Of a stretch of 64,000 nt of DNA, positions 29,001-38,647 are shown piece by piece. The notes beneath the pieces are model-generated. The model was given only the letters and a program-made list of their open reading frames with translations. It did not search any database and was not told the DNA's origin. Origin of the DNA: Neoalteromonas facilis (GTDB lineage Bacteria; Pseudomonadota; Gammaproteobacteria; Enterobacterales; Alteromonadaceae); contig NZ_PEAY01000002.1 of NCBI RefSeq assembly GCF_002807665.1, positions 248,001 to 312,000 of the forward strand, given 5' to 3'. The position numbers and the translations under genes are program-made. Numbering within the stretch: position 1 is the first letter of the stretch; the number at the start of each line of letters is the position of its first letter.

Positions 29001-30287
29001 TTGAGATTTTTTAAACAACAGTTGTGACTCACCGGTTGAAGGAGAGTACTTAGTCAAACCGTTATCGGTGCCTATCCAGATATCATTGCTGTCATCTTCA
29101 AAAATAGACCATATGGTATTATCCGTAAGCGGACTGTTGTGTTGATTTTGTTGCGTTATCTGTAAGGTTTTAAACGATAAACTAGACGGTGCCCAATACA
29201 ACGCACCGCCGTAGTTTGAAGCTAGCCAGAGATTGTCGTCACGATCGATTTCAATATCTTTAATATCTTTACGCGATAACACATCAATCCCTTTCAGCGG
29301 CTCAAATAAGTAGCGGTAAGTGATTTGTTCTGTCGTAGTGTCTAACGAAAACAAACCGATATCACTGCCGACCCAGAATTCGCCGGGGGATTTTTCAATC
29401 ACTCGCCAAATATTGCGCTCTGGGATCACCTTTTGTGCAGGCTCCATGCGCGTCGACTCACCGAGTGAGCGAGATATTTCGGCTACACTCGTCATGTAAA
29501 GCCCACGCACAGTTGATATCCACAGCCGATCGGTGGAGTCTATCAAGAGGTGTTTTACGTTGAGTTGGTCAATGTGGGCTTCTGCACTGTTGGGTAGAAA
29601 CTCTAGTGGTACGGCAGGACTATTTTCAGCCTTAGCAAATAACCCGTCGCTGGTGGCGATGATTAACCATTTCTCTAGCTCTATGGCCCAACGCAGGATC
29701 ACTTCTCCTTTAATCATCTCTTCTGAGACTTCATATATGATGTCAGTGCTGTCGGTTGCATAATCATATCGAGCAATGGATTGATCCATAGCGATGACGA
29801 TCCGATTCTGCTCATCTTCAAAAAAGTTCACGCCGATTTGAATGTAGTCCGCTGCATCGACATAGGGCAATTCAATGATTTTATCGAGTTGATTGGTTTT
29901 GGGGTTTAATTTGTAAACACCGCTGCCTGCTGAGGCAAGCCATATATTACGTTGGCTGTCTTCAAAAATGCGGTAAATGGGCATGTCCAGCAATTCATTA
30001 TTTGGCCCATTGATTCGACGTAAATTGTAGCCGTCCCAGCGATCTAACCCGCCCTCTGTTCCGATATACAGAAATCCATCACTGTCGAGCAGCATATCGA
30101 CGACTGAGTCTTGAGCCAATCCATCTTGTGTCGACAAGGTGAAAAAGCGTGGTGACAGTACTTGGGGTTCTACAACTGCATCTTCTTGTGCCTGAAGTGG
30201 CACTGGCATTGCCGTCCAGGCCATAAATACCACGCATACAAAGGCCCACTTTTGGGGGATGAGTGTATGTAAAATGCGTTCATTCAT
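26013..30287 (-). CDS. Periplasmic beta-propeller sensor with PAS, GGDEF and EAL domains
   Basis: A ~1424-residue signalling protein. After a signal peptide (cleavage near PLQAQEDA) come ~14 two-component-regulator propeller repeats (xNIWLASxGxGVYKL type) filling about 700 residues, a Y_Y_Y domain, one TM helix (MYILAAGLVLFIFWWI), a PAS domain, a GGDEF domain with intact GGDEF loop and no arginine in the inhibition site (HEND), and an EAL domain. The EAL signature reads ELL, but other catalytic segments are intact (RFEVTEG, DDFGTGYSSL, IKIDKSF, AEGIET). It may make or break c-di-GMP in response to a periplasmic ligand. I set the start at ATG 30287 for the signal peptide; the frame stays open 30 codons upstream. 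Confidence 0.9.
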   Translation of the reverse strand: MNERILHTLIPQKWAFVCVVFMAWTAMPVPLQAQEDAVVEPQVLSPRFFTLSTQDGLAQDSVVDMLLDSDGFLYIGTEGGLDRWDGYNLRRINGPNNELLDMPIYRIFEDSQRNIWLASAGSGVYKLNPKTNQLDKIIELPYVDAADYIQIGVNFFEDEQNRIVIAMDQSIARYDYATDSTDIIYEVSEEMIKGEVILRWAIELEKWLIIATSDGLFAKAENSPAVPLEFLPNSAEAHIDQLNVKHLLIDSTDRLWISTVRGLYMTSVAEISRSLGESTRMEPAQKVIPERNIWRVIEKSPGEFWVGSDIGLFSLDTTTEQITYRYLFEPLKGIDVLSRKDIKDIEIDRDDNLWLASNYGGALYWAPSSLSFKTLQITQQNQHNSPLTDNTIWSIFEDDSNDIWIGTDNGLTKYSPSTGESQLLFKKSQYIPYSDAHISKVFGLDNERLIMLTGYGLWEVDKNTGERKIVETLNDEDNSIVSTYVWGAGQDLDKRIWFVMDTGAKNGYYVYDPADKSINKIDLHNEIPTRQFYSFLHVAKDYDNKMWLSSSGTLSLVDPKTFERQVVHKVTSDINMAWIFPTSVVVDKQGVLWVGYPGHGLYGLDKDTFQQRYFFNENMLLSTNLVYSLMTDDNDNLWFSSHSGLHKITSDRKKVVDYRYGQELIVAEFNDGAHYKLENGQLAFGSPSGIVTLDPSSLESSSQQELIHEGQVTQDAMAITDVSLATRDLNMPLSNINGETINLKYDDNGLTIRFSSLQYSQSGKGRYTYTLKKNGRAISTATTSEPVVSLPLLEDGDYTFTVSPDTNSGISSMQPATLNINVEPAPWNTMTARVMYILAAGLVLFIFWWIRKGQKYHLEQARNQVRLFGDAFKQTRDWVVIFSNDYAPIAVNPAFESAFALDTSDTITEQFKTLQEKYPELMKYTQSALKQLSINGYWRSEQKLQLADGRQHDVLINLNAVKNKEDTNQIDHYLMVFSDISEQKRAERKLLKMATYDGLTGLVNRNLLLDRLEHAIENAKRHNSLVAILFVDLDRFKGINDSLGHEYGDNILRVVAKRMQNITHENDTVGRIGGDEFVIVLEDVEDFEDVSSFISNLIDLIEEPIQVRKETLRVSCSIGVSVYPNDGTEPSDLLRYADVAMYSAKGDAVNSFRFFTESMNVRAKYRLSLENLVKRAYQQELFFNVYQPIVNIKTHQTEGMELLMRCAISEQPISPAEFIPILEEMRLIVEVTRLAIISGIKELAQWYEEGFRGYLSVNLSALHFTATFDLDILSELLERYQLPRSALRFEVTEGVLMGDKEMALEQFNALHAEGYQLALDDFGTGYSSLSYLKIFPLDVIKIDKSFSDDIGTGSSGDSLIITTIGMAKNLKMDCIAEGIETAEQVQFLADHDCFRLQGFFFSKPVTADIAKTIVVKQWQELYQT

Positions 30288-30393
30288 TTTTCGAATGAAA
30301 GAATGTGTGACCAATGCGTGAATAAAACCCAACTGCAACAGCTTCATTTGCAAGTAATAGAAACATGAATATAGCAAATTTACGCTCGGTTAA

Positions 30394-30673
30394 AAATATA
30401 TCGGTGATCTAATTGGACCTCTGGAACTTGCCACGGCATTCCTTTTCGTGGTACTAATCTCCCTGCGCTCGCCATGGCGCACCACATGTCCTTTCAAGTT
30501 TCCTTCCCAGTGATGGGAAAACTTGTCTTTTATCTGGCTTTTCAAGTTTACACAAAGTCAGTTTTGTTCAGGTAATTTAACAGCTGATCTCGTTGGGTAG
30601 CGGCTCATTAGCATGTATTATCGTGCCTTTGAAAATAATAACCCTACGAAAAATCGATTGTTAAGGAATTACT
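30394..30673 (+). promoter_or_regulatory. Leader region of ilvEDA with several hairpins (possible attenuator)
   Basis: This ~280-bp stretch before ilvE contains successive inverted repeats: CCACG/CGTGG (30431-30451) and a longer bulged hairpin AAGTT..TTCCCA-GTGA-TGGGAA..AACTT (30496-30524) followed by a T-rich GTCTTTTATC. One frame here encodes a run of F-L-F-V-V-L-I-S-L codons but lacks a standard start. Another frame (ATG 30474 to 30575, 33 codons) is rich in Val and Leu. ilv operons in enteric bacteria are controlled by a Leu/Val/Ile-rich leader peptide; whether this is one is unproven. Confidence 0.35.
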
Positions 30674-31606
30674 ATGGCAAAGCAACCTGCTGAATATATT
30701 TGGTTTAACGGTGAAATCATTCCGTGGCAAAACGCCACTGTGCATGTAATGACACATGCGATTCACTATGGCTCATCGGTTTTTGAGGGCATTCGTGCGT
30801 ATAACACACCGGATAAAGGAACCTGTGTTTTCCGTTTAAACGAACACAATCGTCGTTTATTCGATTCTGCCAAAATCTATCGCATGACGATCCCCTACAC
30901 GCTGGATCAAGTCAACCAGGCTACTCTCGATATTATTCGAAAGAATAACCTTAAGTCTGCGTACATTCGTCCAATCGCTTACTACGGTGATATCGGCATG
31001 GGCTTGCAAGTCCCGTTCGGTCAAGAGACAGAGCTGACAGTTGCCGCGTTTGAATGGGGAGCTTACCTCGGTGAAGAGGCGCTTAAAAATGGTGTTGATG
31101 CAGGTATCTCAAGCTGGAACAGACTGGCTGCGAATACTATGCCCACTGGCGCGAAAGCGGGTGGTAACTACTTGTCATCGCAATTGATTTCAATGGAAGC
31201 ACGTCGTCATGGTTACGGTGAAGGTATCGCACTGGACGTTAATGGCTATATCAGTGAAGGGGCTGGTGAGAACATCTTTGTTATTCGCAATGGCGTCGTT
31301 TCGACAACACCGAAAACAGCAGCCATTCTGCCAGGTATTACGCGTGACACCATCATGACGTTACTACAAGAAATGGGTTACACCGTCAGAGAAGAAAACA
31401 TTGCACGTGAAGCAATGTACCTTGCAGACGAAATCCTGATGTGCGGCACAGCTGCTGAAGTAACACCTGTGCGCAGTGTTGATGGGATTAAAGTGGGTAA
31501 CGGCTCACGCGGTCCTATCACTGAAAAAGTTCAGGATGCATTCTTTGGATTATTTAACGGTCAGACCGAAGACAAATGGGGCTGGCTGACACCGGTATAT
31601 GAGTAA
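30674..31606 (+). CDS. ilvE: Branched-chain amino acid aminotransferase
   Basis: A 310-residue fold-type IV PLP enzyme that performs the last transamination for Leu, Ile and Val. The PLP lysine is Lys161 in KAGGNYLSS; GENIFVI and GITRDTI are family motifs. AAGGA lies 6 nt before the ATG. It leads the ilvE-ilvD-ilvA operon. In E. coli ilvG and ilvM (acetolactate synthase) precede ilvE; here they are absent. Confidence 0.97.
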   Translation: MAKQPAEYIWFNGEIIPWQNATVHVMTHAIHYGSSVFEGIRAYNTPDKGTCVFRLNEHNRRLFDSAKIYRMTIPYTLDQVNQATLDIIRKNNLKSAYIRPIAYYGDIGMGLQVPFGQETELTVAAFEWGAYLGEEALKNGVDAGISSWNRLAANTMPTGAKAGGNYLSSQLISMEARRHGYGEGIALDVNGYISEGAGENIFVIRNGVVSTTPKTAAILPGITRDTIMTLLQEMGYTVREENIAREAMYLADEILMCGTAAEVTPVRSVDGIKVGNGSRGPITEKVQDAFFGLFNGQTEDKWGWLTPVYE

Positions 31607-31620
31607 AATAGGAGGGCGTA

Positions 31621-33483
31621 ATGCCTAAGCTTCGATCAGCGACGACTACGCAAGGACGAAATATGGCAGGGGCTCGCGCGTTATGGCGAGCCACGGGAAT
31701 GAAAGATACCGATTTTGGCAAACCCATTATTGCGATTGCGAATTCATTTACCCAATTTGTGCCAGGCCATGTCCACCTTAAAGATATGGGCCAATTAGTC
31801 GCGCGAAGTGTCGAAGCTGCTGGAGGCGTCGCCAAAGAGTTCAATACGATCGCCGTCGATGATGGTATTGCGATGGGGCACAGCGGTATGCTGTACAGCT
31901 TACCCTCGCGTGAAATTATCGCTGATGCGGTGGAGTATATGGTCAATGCACACTGTGCCGATGCGCTAGTGTGTATATCAAACTGTGACAAGATCACACC
32001 AGGGATGTTAATGGCGGCAATGCGCCTTAATATTCCTGTTGTGTTTGTCTCCGGTGGTCCGATGGAAGCGGGTAAAACCAAACTATCAGACCAACTGATC
32101 AAGTTAGATCTAGTGGATGCCATGGTCGCCGCGGCTGACGATAAAGTCAGCAACGAGCACAGTGATGAAATAGAGCGTTCAGCATGCCCAACTTGTGGTT
32201 CATGTTCAGGCATGTTTACCGCAAATTCAATGAACTGCTTAACCGAAGCATTGGGACTTTCATTACCCGGTAATGGCTCCACACTTGCCACGCACGCTGA
32301 CCGAGAGCAGCTTTTCACACGCGCAGGCAGTTTGGTGGTTGAATTATGCCGCCGTTGGTATCAAGAAGAAGATGCATCTGCTTTACCGCGCAATATTGCC
32401 AACTTTGATGCGTTTGAAAATGCTATGAGTCTCGACATCGCCATGGGCGGTTCGACCAACACAATATTGCATTTATTGGCCGCGGCAGTGGAAGGTGAGA
32501 TCCCATTTGGTATGAATGATATTGATCGTTTGTCGCGCAAGGTCCCGCACTTATGCAAAGTAGCGCCCTCAACACCGCAATATCATATGGAAGATGTGCA
32601 TCGCGCCGGCGGTGTTATGGGAATCTTGGAGCAGCTGAAAAACGCTAACTTGTTACATGCCAGCGCACATCATGTATTGGGTAAACCGTTAGGCGAGGTT
32701 ATCGCTGATTATTCAATTGTTGATGAGCCAAACCCAGACATCGTGGAATTTTACAAGGCAGGTCCTGCCGGCATTCGCACCACTCAGGCGTTTAGCCAAG
32801 ATTGTCGCTACCCAACAGCAGATACTGACCGTGCAGCAGGTTGTATTCGTGACTTAGCGCATGCTTATAGTCAGGAAGGCGGTTTAGCCGTTTTGTTTGG
32901 GAATCTCGCCGAGAACGGTTGTATTGTAAAAACCGCGGGCGTTGATGAATCTATTTGGACCTTCACCGGTACTGCCAAGATTTTCGAAAGTCAGGATGAC
33001 GCCGTAGCAGGCATTTTAAATGATGAAGTGGTTGCTGGTGATGTGGTCATTATCCGTTATGAAGGGCCTAAAGGCGGGCCAGGCATGCAGGAAATGCTTT
33101 ACCCAACATCTTATTTGAAGTCTAAGGGCCTTGGTAAACAGTGTGCGCTGATTACCGATGGCCGTTTCTCGGGTGGCACCTCTGGACTGTCGATTGGTCA
33201 CTGTTCTCCGGAGGCGGCAAGTGGCGGTGGTATAGGATTAGTCGAAGATGGTGATACCATCATTATCGATATTCCCAACCGCACCATTAATATCGATATT
33301 AGCGATGAGGCGTTGCAGCAACGCCGTGAAGCTATGGCGTCTCGAGACAAACCATGGCAGCCGGTCGATCGCGTGCGACCCGTATCGGTTTCGTTGAAAA
33401 ACTTTGCCCTGCTAGCCACCAGTGCTGATAAAGGTGCAGTGCGCGACAAAGCAAAATTAGATGCATTGTTGGCTCAATCATGA
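31621..33483 (+). CDS. ilvD: Dihydroxy-acid dehydratase
   Basis: A 620-residue Fe-S enzyme that dehydrates dihydroxy acids to 2-keto acids in branched-chain amino acid synthesis. Cluster and metal-site cysteines are visible: Cys122 in CISNCDK (with the adjacent modified-lysine position) and [10 protein letters not shown] around residues 189-197. A strong AGGAGG Shine-Dalgarno sits in the 14-nt gap after ilvE. The stop overlaps the ilvA start by 4 nt. Confidence 0.98.
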   Translation: MPKLRSATTTQGRNMAGARALWRATGMKDTDFGKPIIAIANSFTQFVPGHVHLKDMGQLVARSVEAAGGVAKEFNTIAVDDGIAMGHSGMLYSLPSREIIADAVEYMVNAHCADALVCISNCDKITPGMLMAAMRLNIPVVFVSGGPMEAGKTKLSDQLIKLDLVDAMVAAADDKVSNEHSDEIERSACPTCGSCSGMFTANSMNCLTEALGLSLPGNGSTLATHADREQLFTRAGSLVVELCRRWYQEEDASALPRNIANFDAFENAMSLDIAMGGSTNTILHLLAAAVEGEIPFGMNDIDRLSRKVPHLCKVAPSTPQYHMEDVHRAGGVMGILEQLKNANLLHASAHHVLGKPLGEVIADYSIVDEPNPDIVEFYKAGPAGIRTTQAFSQDCRYPTADTDRAAGCIRDLAHAYSQEGGLAVLFGNLAENGCIVKTAGVDESIWTFTGTAKIFESQDDAVAGILNDEVVAGDVVIIRYEGPKGGPGMQEMLYPTSYLKSKGLGKQCALITDGRFSGGTSGLSIGHCSPEAASGGGIGLVEDGDTIIIDIPNRTINIDISDEALQQRREAMASRDKPWQPVDRVRPVSVSLKNFALLATSADKGAVRDKAKLDALLAQS

Positions 33484-35018
33484 GTACGCCCGTTAGCATG
33501 CAAGATTACTTGCGCAAGGTGCTATTAGCACCCGTTTATGACGTAGCTGTGAACTCAGAGCTGACATTCATGAATCGATTATCCGCAGAGCTGGGTAACG
33601 AAATTTGGTTGAAGCGAGAAGACCAACAACCGGTAAAGTCGTTTAAATTGCGCGGCGCTTATAATTGCATTTCACAGCTATCTGATGAGCAGCTCAGCGC
33701 CGGCGTAATAACGGCGTCAGCCGGCAACCACGCTCAAGGCGTCGCCTTTTCGGCCAACAAGCGCAAAATTAAAGCCACCATTGTGATGCCGGAAACAACA
33801 CCGGATATTAAGATTGATGCCGTTAAACGCTTCGGCGGTGATACGGTTGAAGTGGTGCTGCATGGACTGAGTTTTGATCAAGCTAATCGACATGCCAAAT
33901 GGTTGAGTAAGGATCAAGGACTAACCTTCATCCCGCCGTTTGATCACCCCGATGTGATTGCCGGTCAAGGCACCATTGCGCGTGAATTGCTTGAACAAAA
34001 CCCGTCTTTGCAACGATTATTTATTGCGGTCGGTGGTGGTGGTTTAGCGGCCGGTATTGCGGTTTATATGAAGCAGTTAAGACCTGATATCCAGTTGATC
34101 GGTGTTGAAGCAGAAGACAGCGCGTGTTTACTGGCAGCAAAAAAAGCCGGACAGCCGGTAGAGCTGCCATCGGTCGGCATTTTTGCTGATGGTGTTGCGG
34201 TGAAAATTGCCGGTGAAGAGACCTTTCGCTTATGCAACGAGTTATTGGACGACATAGTTACCGTAAACAATGATGAAGTGTGCGCAGCGATTAAAGATAT
34301 TTTTGACGATACACGTGTTATAGCCGAGCCTGCGGGCGCTTTATCCATTGCAGCTATCCGCAAATATGTCGCTAAAAATGACATTAAAGGTGAGCGCCTT
34401 GGCGCGATATTGTGCGGTGCAAATACCAATTTCCATACCCTTCGCTATGTGTCTGAGCGTTGTGAATTGGGTGAACAAAAAGAAGCGGTGTTTGCGGTTA
34501 AGTTGCCAGAGCATGCTGGGGCCTTTAAGCAATTTTGCGATACCTTGGGTAACCGTGCGATCACGGAGTTTAATTATCGCTATTCAACGGATGCTGAAGC
34601 CCATGTATTTGTGGGTATTAAATTAAAACAAGGCCGACAAGAATTTAAGGTGCTGTTGGATATTCTTGCGGACAAGGGTTATCAGTGTTTTGATTTGTCG
34701 GACAACGAATTGGCGAAGCTGCATGTCAGGCACATGGTCGGTGGGCGTTTAATTAAGCCGCTCAATGAACATGTGTTTTCGTTTGCGTTCCCCGAATATC
34801 CCGGTGCGCTGCTGACCTTTTTGCATACCCTAGGTGAACGTTGGAATATCACCTTGTTCCACTATCGCAATCACGGTGCAGCAGAAGGCCTAGTATTATG
34901 CGGGTTTGATATTCCGGCTGATAGTCGCGCTGACTTTGACCAGCACTTGGCTGCGTTGGGGTATTCGTTTGAAGAACAAAGCGAAAACCCTGCTTATCGC
35001 TTCTTCCTCGCACACTAA
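33480..35018 (+). CDS. ilvA: Threonine ammonia-lyase, biosynthetic
   Basis: A 512-residue PLP enzyme that deaminates threonine to 2-oxobutanoate, the committed step to isoleucine. The PLP lysine is Lys56 (SFKLRGAYN), with the phosphate-binding loop [10 protein letters not shown] near residue 185. Two C-terminal ACT-like regulatory domains (~330-510, each beginning [12 protein letters not shown] / [12 protein letters not shown]) indicate isoleucine feedback control. ATGA overlap with ilvD implies translational coupling. Confidence 0.97.
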   Translation: MSTPVSMQDYLRKVLLAPVYDVAVNSELTFMNRLSAELGNEIWLKREDQQPVKSFKLRGAYNCISQLSDEQLSAGVITASAGNHAQGVAFSANKRKIKATIVMPETTPDIKIDAVKRFGGDTVEVVLHGLSFDQANRHAKWLSKDQGLTFIPPFDHPDVIAGQGTIARELLEQNPSLQRLFIAVGGGGLAAGIAVYMKQLRPDIQLIGVEAEDSACLLAAKKAGQPVELPSVGIFADGVAVKIAGEETFRLCNELLDDIVTVNNDEVCAAIKDIFDDTRVIAEPAGALSIAAIRKYVAKNDIKGERLGAILCGANTNFHTLRYVSERCELGEQKEAVFAVKLPEHAGAFKQFCDTLGNRAITEFNYRYSTDAEAHVFVGIKLKQGRQEFKVLLDILADKGYQCFDLSDNELAKLHVRHMVGGRLIKPLNEHVFSFAFPEYPGALLTFLHTLGERWNITLFHYRNHGAAEGLVLCGFDIPADSRADFDQHLAALGYSFEEQSENPAYRFFLAH

Positions 35019-35025
35019 ATGAGAC

Positions 35026-35055
35026 GCTGCCGGGGTCCGGCAGCTAGTCTTGTTT
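35026..35055 (+). terminator. Terminator of ilvEDA
   Basis: An 8-bp GC-rich stem GCTGCCGG / CCGGCAGC with a 3-nt loop lies 7 nt after the ilvA stop, followed by TAGTCTTGTTTGTT. It overlaps the end of the convergent plsB gene. Confidence 0.7.
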
Positions 35056-37509
35056 GTTCAACTGCAATAGGTGCTGACTGATCTCCGGCCAGACTAATTG
35101 GTTGATATCCTTTTGTAGAGCTTGGCTGGTTTCAGAATGACACAGTGAGCCATCATCATTTGAGGTGAGTAAGCCTTGTTCGCGTAGCGCACTTACCAAG
35201 CAACTAAACACGTTCTTGTCATAAAACTCAGGTGAGCTCATGCCGTAGAGTGATGACAATCGCTCTGCGATGGTGCGGGACTGACGCTCTAACTCGCCGC
35301 GACTAATCGTTTGGTTGATCTCCAATACACGCAGCACGACCGCATAACGTTGTACGGTTTCTTGCATGGCGCGGCTAAGTAACCATGCCGAGTGGAATTG
35401 CTCTGATTCTCTGGCGGGCGGAAGAATGCGTTTACCTTGTTGCTTCAGTAAGCCTTGTTCAAGTAATTGCATCAATAAACGTTCACAGTAATCATCTGCT
35501 GATTCGGCATCCATATAAATGAAAAGCTCTTTTTGCAGCATCGGGTAGAGTGAATGCATAAGCTTCAGTAACTTGCTTTTATCAATCCCATTATTGGCAA
35601 ACACGATGGTCGTCAGCATGCCGGGTAGCGCAAACAAATGCAGAATGTTGTTGCGGTAATACGTCAGCGTCACTGCATTATCAGACATCGTTGAGATCAG
35701 TGGGTCATAGGCGTCTTCCTGAACATCAAGGCGCTTTAACTTGAGGGTGTGTTCAAGCAATGTTTCCGCATCAATATCATCAACCAATGTTGCGTCTTCA
35801 CTAAACGGGATCTCACGCAATAGCGTCAAGTAGTCATGCATGGCACGCACAAGCTCGGCTTTGGTCATCGTTTTAGTTTTAGATGAAAGTAAGCACATAC
35901 TTACTAAAGCCATTCCATTGATTGCGGCAGCTTTGTTGATCCTTAGCATAACGCGATTAGCCAGCTCGTTTACGGTAGGAGTTAGCCAGCTGGGTTTCTT
36001 TTCTGGTGATAACGATTGGCTGTTGCGCCATTCTGGTGCACATTCGTCCAAGAACTGATTCAATTGCAATGGCTCACCGAAGTTCACATAGCCATGACCG
36101 TAGTTTTTCAGCTTGCGGATCGCGGATATGATCTGCATTGGTGATTCTTTCTTTTTATTCGAGCCAGTGAGTTCCTTTTGGTAGCTTTTAACTTCCATGA
36201 CGTGCTCATAGCCAATATACACAGGTACGATGCTGACGGGCCTATTTACTCCTTTGAGCATGGCTTGAAGGGTCATTGCTAACATACCGGTTTTGGGCGG
36301 GATCAAACGACCTGTGCGGCTACGTCCCCCTTCAGGGTAATACTTAACTGAGTAACCTTTATTGAACAGCAATTCCAGGTATTCGCGGAACACTGCGGTA
36401 TACAGTTTATTCCCCGCGAAACTGCGGCGCAGAAAGAAGGCTCCGGCTCGACGGAAAATTTTACCCACCGGCCAAAAATTAAGGTTAATGCCAGCAGCAA
36501 TATGTGGTGTAACCATACCCTCGTGGTAAATTACGTAGGTCAACAGCAAATAATCCATATGGCTGCGATGGCAAGGCACGTAAATGATTTCATGACCATT
36601 TTGGGCCAACTCACGGATCCGCTTGGCATGGCCCACGCTGATGCCGTTGTAAATTTTGTTCCAGATACGCGTCAGTATGCGATCGCCAATACGAATGAGT
36701 CCTTCACGATAGTCACCTGCAATTTCGTCAATATAGGCTTGTGCATGTTCACGCGCTTTCTGCGTATCAATTTTTTTGCTCTCAGCTTCTTCAGCAATGG
36801 CTGCTTTCACCGCTGCGGAGCCCAATACTGAGTTATTCAGTTCGCTTCGTTCTAATAAAGTAGGACCGGTAAATGCCTGACGTTTACGATGAAAATGGGT
36901 GTTGGCAACCCTGACTAGCTTGTGGGCTATATCGAGATCTGAGCCGTGTAATTTGACCATTGATCGGGTCGATACTGCACGAGAAAAACTGACGAAATTA
37001 TCGCGACCTAAAAACAGAACGATAAATAATTTACGTAACCAACTGGGCGATGCTCGGTCGGCAATTAGATCGGCCCAGCCGGGCTTACCTTTGCCTGGCG
37101 CTCGGCCCCAGGTCATAAACACCGGCAATACTTGGAAATCCAGTTCGGTGTGAACACGATGCAAATGGAAAATATGAGTGAATATCTCAACTGTATCGGT
37201 TTGTTTTACTGAGCGTTTGATGACGGGCTGCGGTCGGCGCAAAAACAGGCTACGCGGTAAGCGCACGCCGTCCGTTTCAAAATGACCATTGGGATCGGGT
37301 AAACCCAGTTTCTTAGTGATAAACCGCAGAGCCAACTGATCCGTGATGGAATCTGTTTGCAGCAAATATACGATGGGTTTAGCTTTATCAATCCCTAGTT
37401 CAGATTCAACATCTGCCGGAATGCTTTTAGAGCGCACCAGTAATTTAACCGGCCAATAGATAAAAGAAGAAAGGCTATTACGCAGCCAGGACATTCGAAT
37501 TCCATCCAC
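35044..37509 (-). CDS. plsB: Glycerol-3-phosphate acyltransferase
   Basis: An 821-residue inner-membrane enzyme that acylates the sn-1 position of glycerol-3-phosphate, the first step of phospholipid synthesis. The catalytic HX4D motif is His314-Asp319 (HRSHMD), followed by the FPEG-like block YYPEGGRSRTGR and the IVPVYIGYEHV block. Length is close to E. coli PlsB (806). A second in-frame Met at residue 6 is an alternative start. It stands alone, convergent with ilvA. Confidence 0.96.
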   Translation of the reverse strand: MDGIRMSWLRNSLSSFIYWPVKLLVRSKSIPADVESELGIDKAKPIVYLLQTDSITDQLALRFITKKLGLPDPNGHFETDGVRLPRSLFLRRPQPVIKRSVKQTDTVEIFTHIFHLHRVHTELDFQVLPVFMTWGRAPGKGKPGWADLIADRASPSWLRKLFIVLFLGRDNFVSFSRAVSTRSMVKLHGSDLDIAHKLVRVANTHFHRKRQAFTGPTLLERSELNNSVLGSAAVKAAIAEEAESKKIDTQKAREHAQAYIDEIAGDYREGLIRIGDRILTRIWNKIYNGISVGHAKRIRELAQNGHEIIYVPCHRSHMDYLLLTYVIYHEGMVTPHIAAGINLNFWPVGKIFRRAGAFFLRRSFAGNKLYTAVFREYLELLFNKGYSVKYYPEGGRSRTGRLIPPKTGMLAMTLQAMLKGVNRPVSIVPVYIGYEHVMEVKSYQKELTGSNKKKESPMQIISAIRKLKNYGHGYVNFGEPLQLNQFLDECAPEWRNSQSLSPEKKPSWLTPTVNELANRVMLRINKAAAINGMALVSMCLLSSKTKTMTKAELVRAMHDYLTLLREIPFSEDATLVDDIDAETLLEHTLKLKRLDVQEDAYDPLISTMSDNAVTLTYYRNNILHLFALPGMLTTIVFANNGIDKSKLLKLMHSLYPMLQKELFIYMDAESADDYCERLLMQLLEQGLLKQQGKRILPPARESEQFHSAWLLSRAMQETVQRYAVVLRVLEINQTISRGELERQSRTIAERLSSLYGMSSPEFYDKNVFSCLVSALREQGLLTSNDDGSLCHSETSQALQKDINQLVWPEISQHLLQLNKQD

Positions 37510-37620
37510 AAATTAAAACCGCGCAATAATAGCACGGGTGTAAAAGATTTGCTTTATGCAACAAACCCTCGCATGCTGAATTAACAATCAAATGCGACCT
37601 ATTGTTCGATATATAACTCG

Positions 37621-38628
37621 ATGTTCACTACCTCATCTCTATTCAACAAGCTTTTACGTATAAATATTGCCCTTTTCCTTGTATTGCTGACAAGTCGAGT
37701 GAATGCCACTTCAGGCGATTGGTACAGCGATTCGGCAGGCATCATGGGAACCAATATTGAAGTTCAAGTTTGGGCGGATTCGCCTGAGTTAGGGCACCAG
37801 GCCATCATTGCGGTATTTGCCGAAATGGAGCGGATCAATCAATTGATGAGCCCCTATATCGAAAGCAGCGAGTTGTCACATTTAAACCGCTTGGCTGGCC
37901 AGCAATCGGTGGTGATATCGGAAGAGTTATTTGGTCTCTTAGAAACATCCCGACGCTTCTCTGAACTGTCTCACGGTGCATTTGATATTACGTTTGCCAG
38001 TGTCGGTTTTCTTTATGATTATCGGCAACGAGTTAAACCCACTCAGTCTGAACTCGAGCGCTTAACCTCGCTCATTGATTACAGGCTAGTGGAATTGGAA
38101 CCCAGTGCACGCTCAGTGCGCTTTGCTCACCCTGATGTAAAGATAGATTTAGGCGGAATTGCCAAGGGGCATGCAGTTGATAATGCAATAGATATATTAC
38201 ATGCCATGGGGATTGAGCATGCGTTGGTGACGGCGGGTGGTGACACTAAGCTGTTAGGCGATCGCCATGGGCGAGATTGGATAGTCGGCATTCGAGATCC
38301 ACGCAACCCAGACAAACAGGCGGTTGTCTTGCCATTAAGTAATACGGCAATGTCAACGTCAGGGGATTACGAGCGCTATTTCGAAGAGGAAGGCGTGCGT
38401 TATCATCATATTCTGTCGCCTAAGACGGGCAAATCGGTGAGTAACGTGCAAAGCGTATCCATCATTAGCGATTCAGCTACCCGCAATGATGCTCTTTCTA
38501 CAGCGGTGTTCGTTTTGGGGGTTAAAGAAGGGCTTGAGTTAATTAACCAATTGGATGATATGGATGCCATAATCATGGACGATAAACGCAAGCTGCACTA
38601 TTCAACAGGCTTACTTCAACAAGATTAA
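37621..38628 (+). CDS. FAD:protein FMN transferase (ApbE family)
   Basis: A 335-residue exported flavin transferase that attaches FMN to a Thr/Ser of periplasmic target proteins such as NqrC/RnfG. It has a signal peptide (hydrophobic residues ~12-26) without a lipobox cysteine, the GIAKGHAVDNA segment, GGDTKLLG, and the conserved NDALSTAVFVLG Mg/flavin motif. No flavoprotein target gene is adjacent. A threonine dehydratase gene starts 19 nt after its stop. Confidence 0.9.
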   Translation: MFTTSSLFNKLLRINIALFLVLLTSRVNATSGDWYSDSAGIMGTNIEVQVWADSPELGHQAIIAVFAEMERINQLMSPYIESSELSHLNRLAGQQSVVISEELFGLLETSRRFSELSHGAFDITFASVGFLYDYRQRVKPTQSELERLTSLIDYRLVELEPSARSVRFAHPDVKIDLGGIAKGHAVDNAIDILHAMGIEHALVTAGGDTKLLGDRHGRDWIVGIRDPRNPDKQAVVLPLSNTAMSTSGDYERYFEEEGVRYHHILSPKTGKSVSNVQSVSIISDSATRNDALSTAVFVLGVKEGLELINQLDDMDAIIMDDKRKLHYSTGLLQQD

Positions 38629-38647
38629 ATTACTGGGTGTTGTCGCT

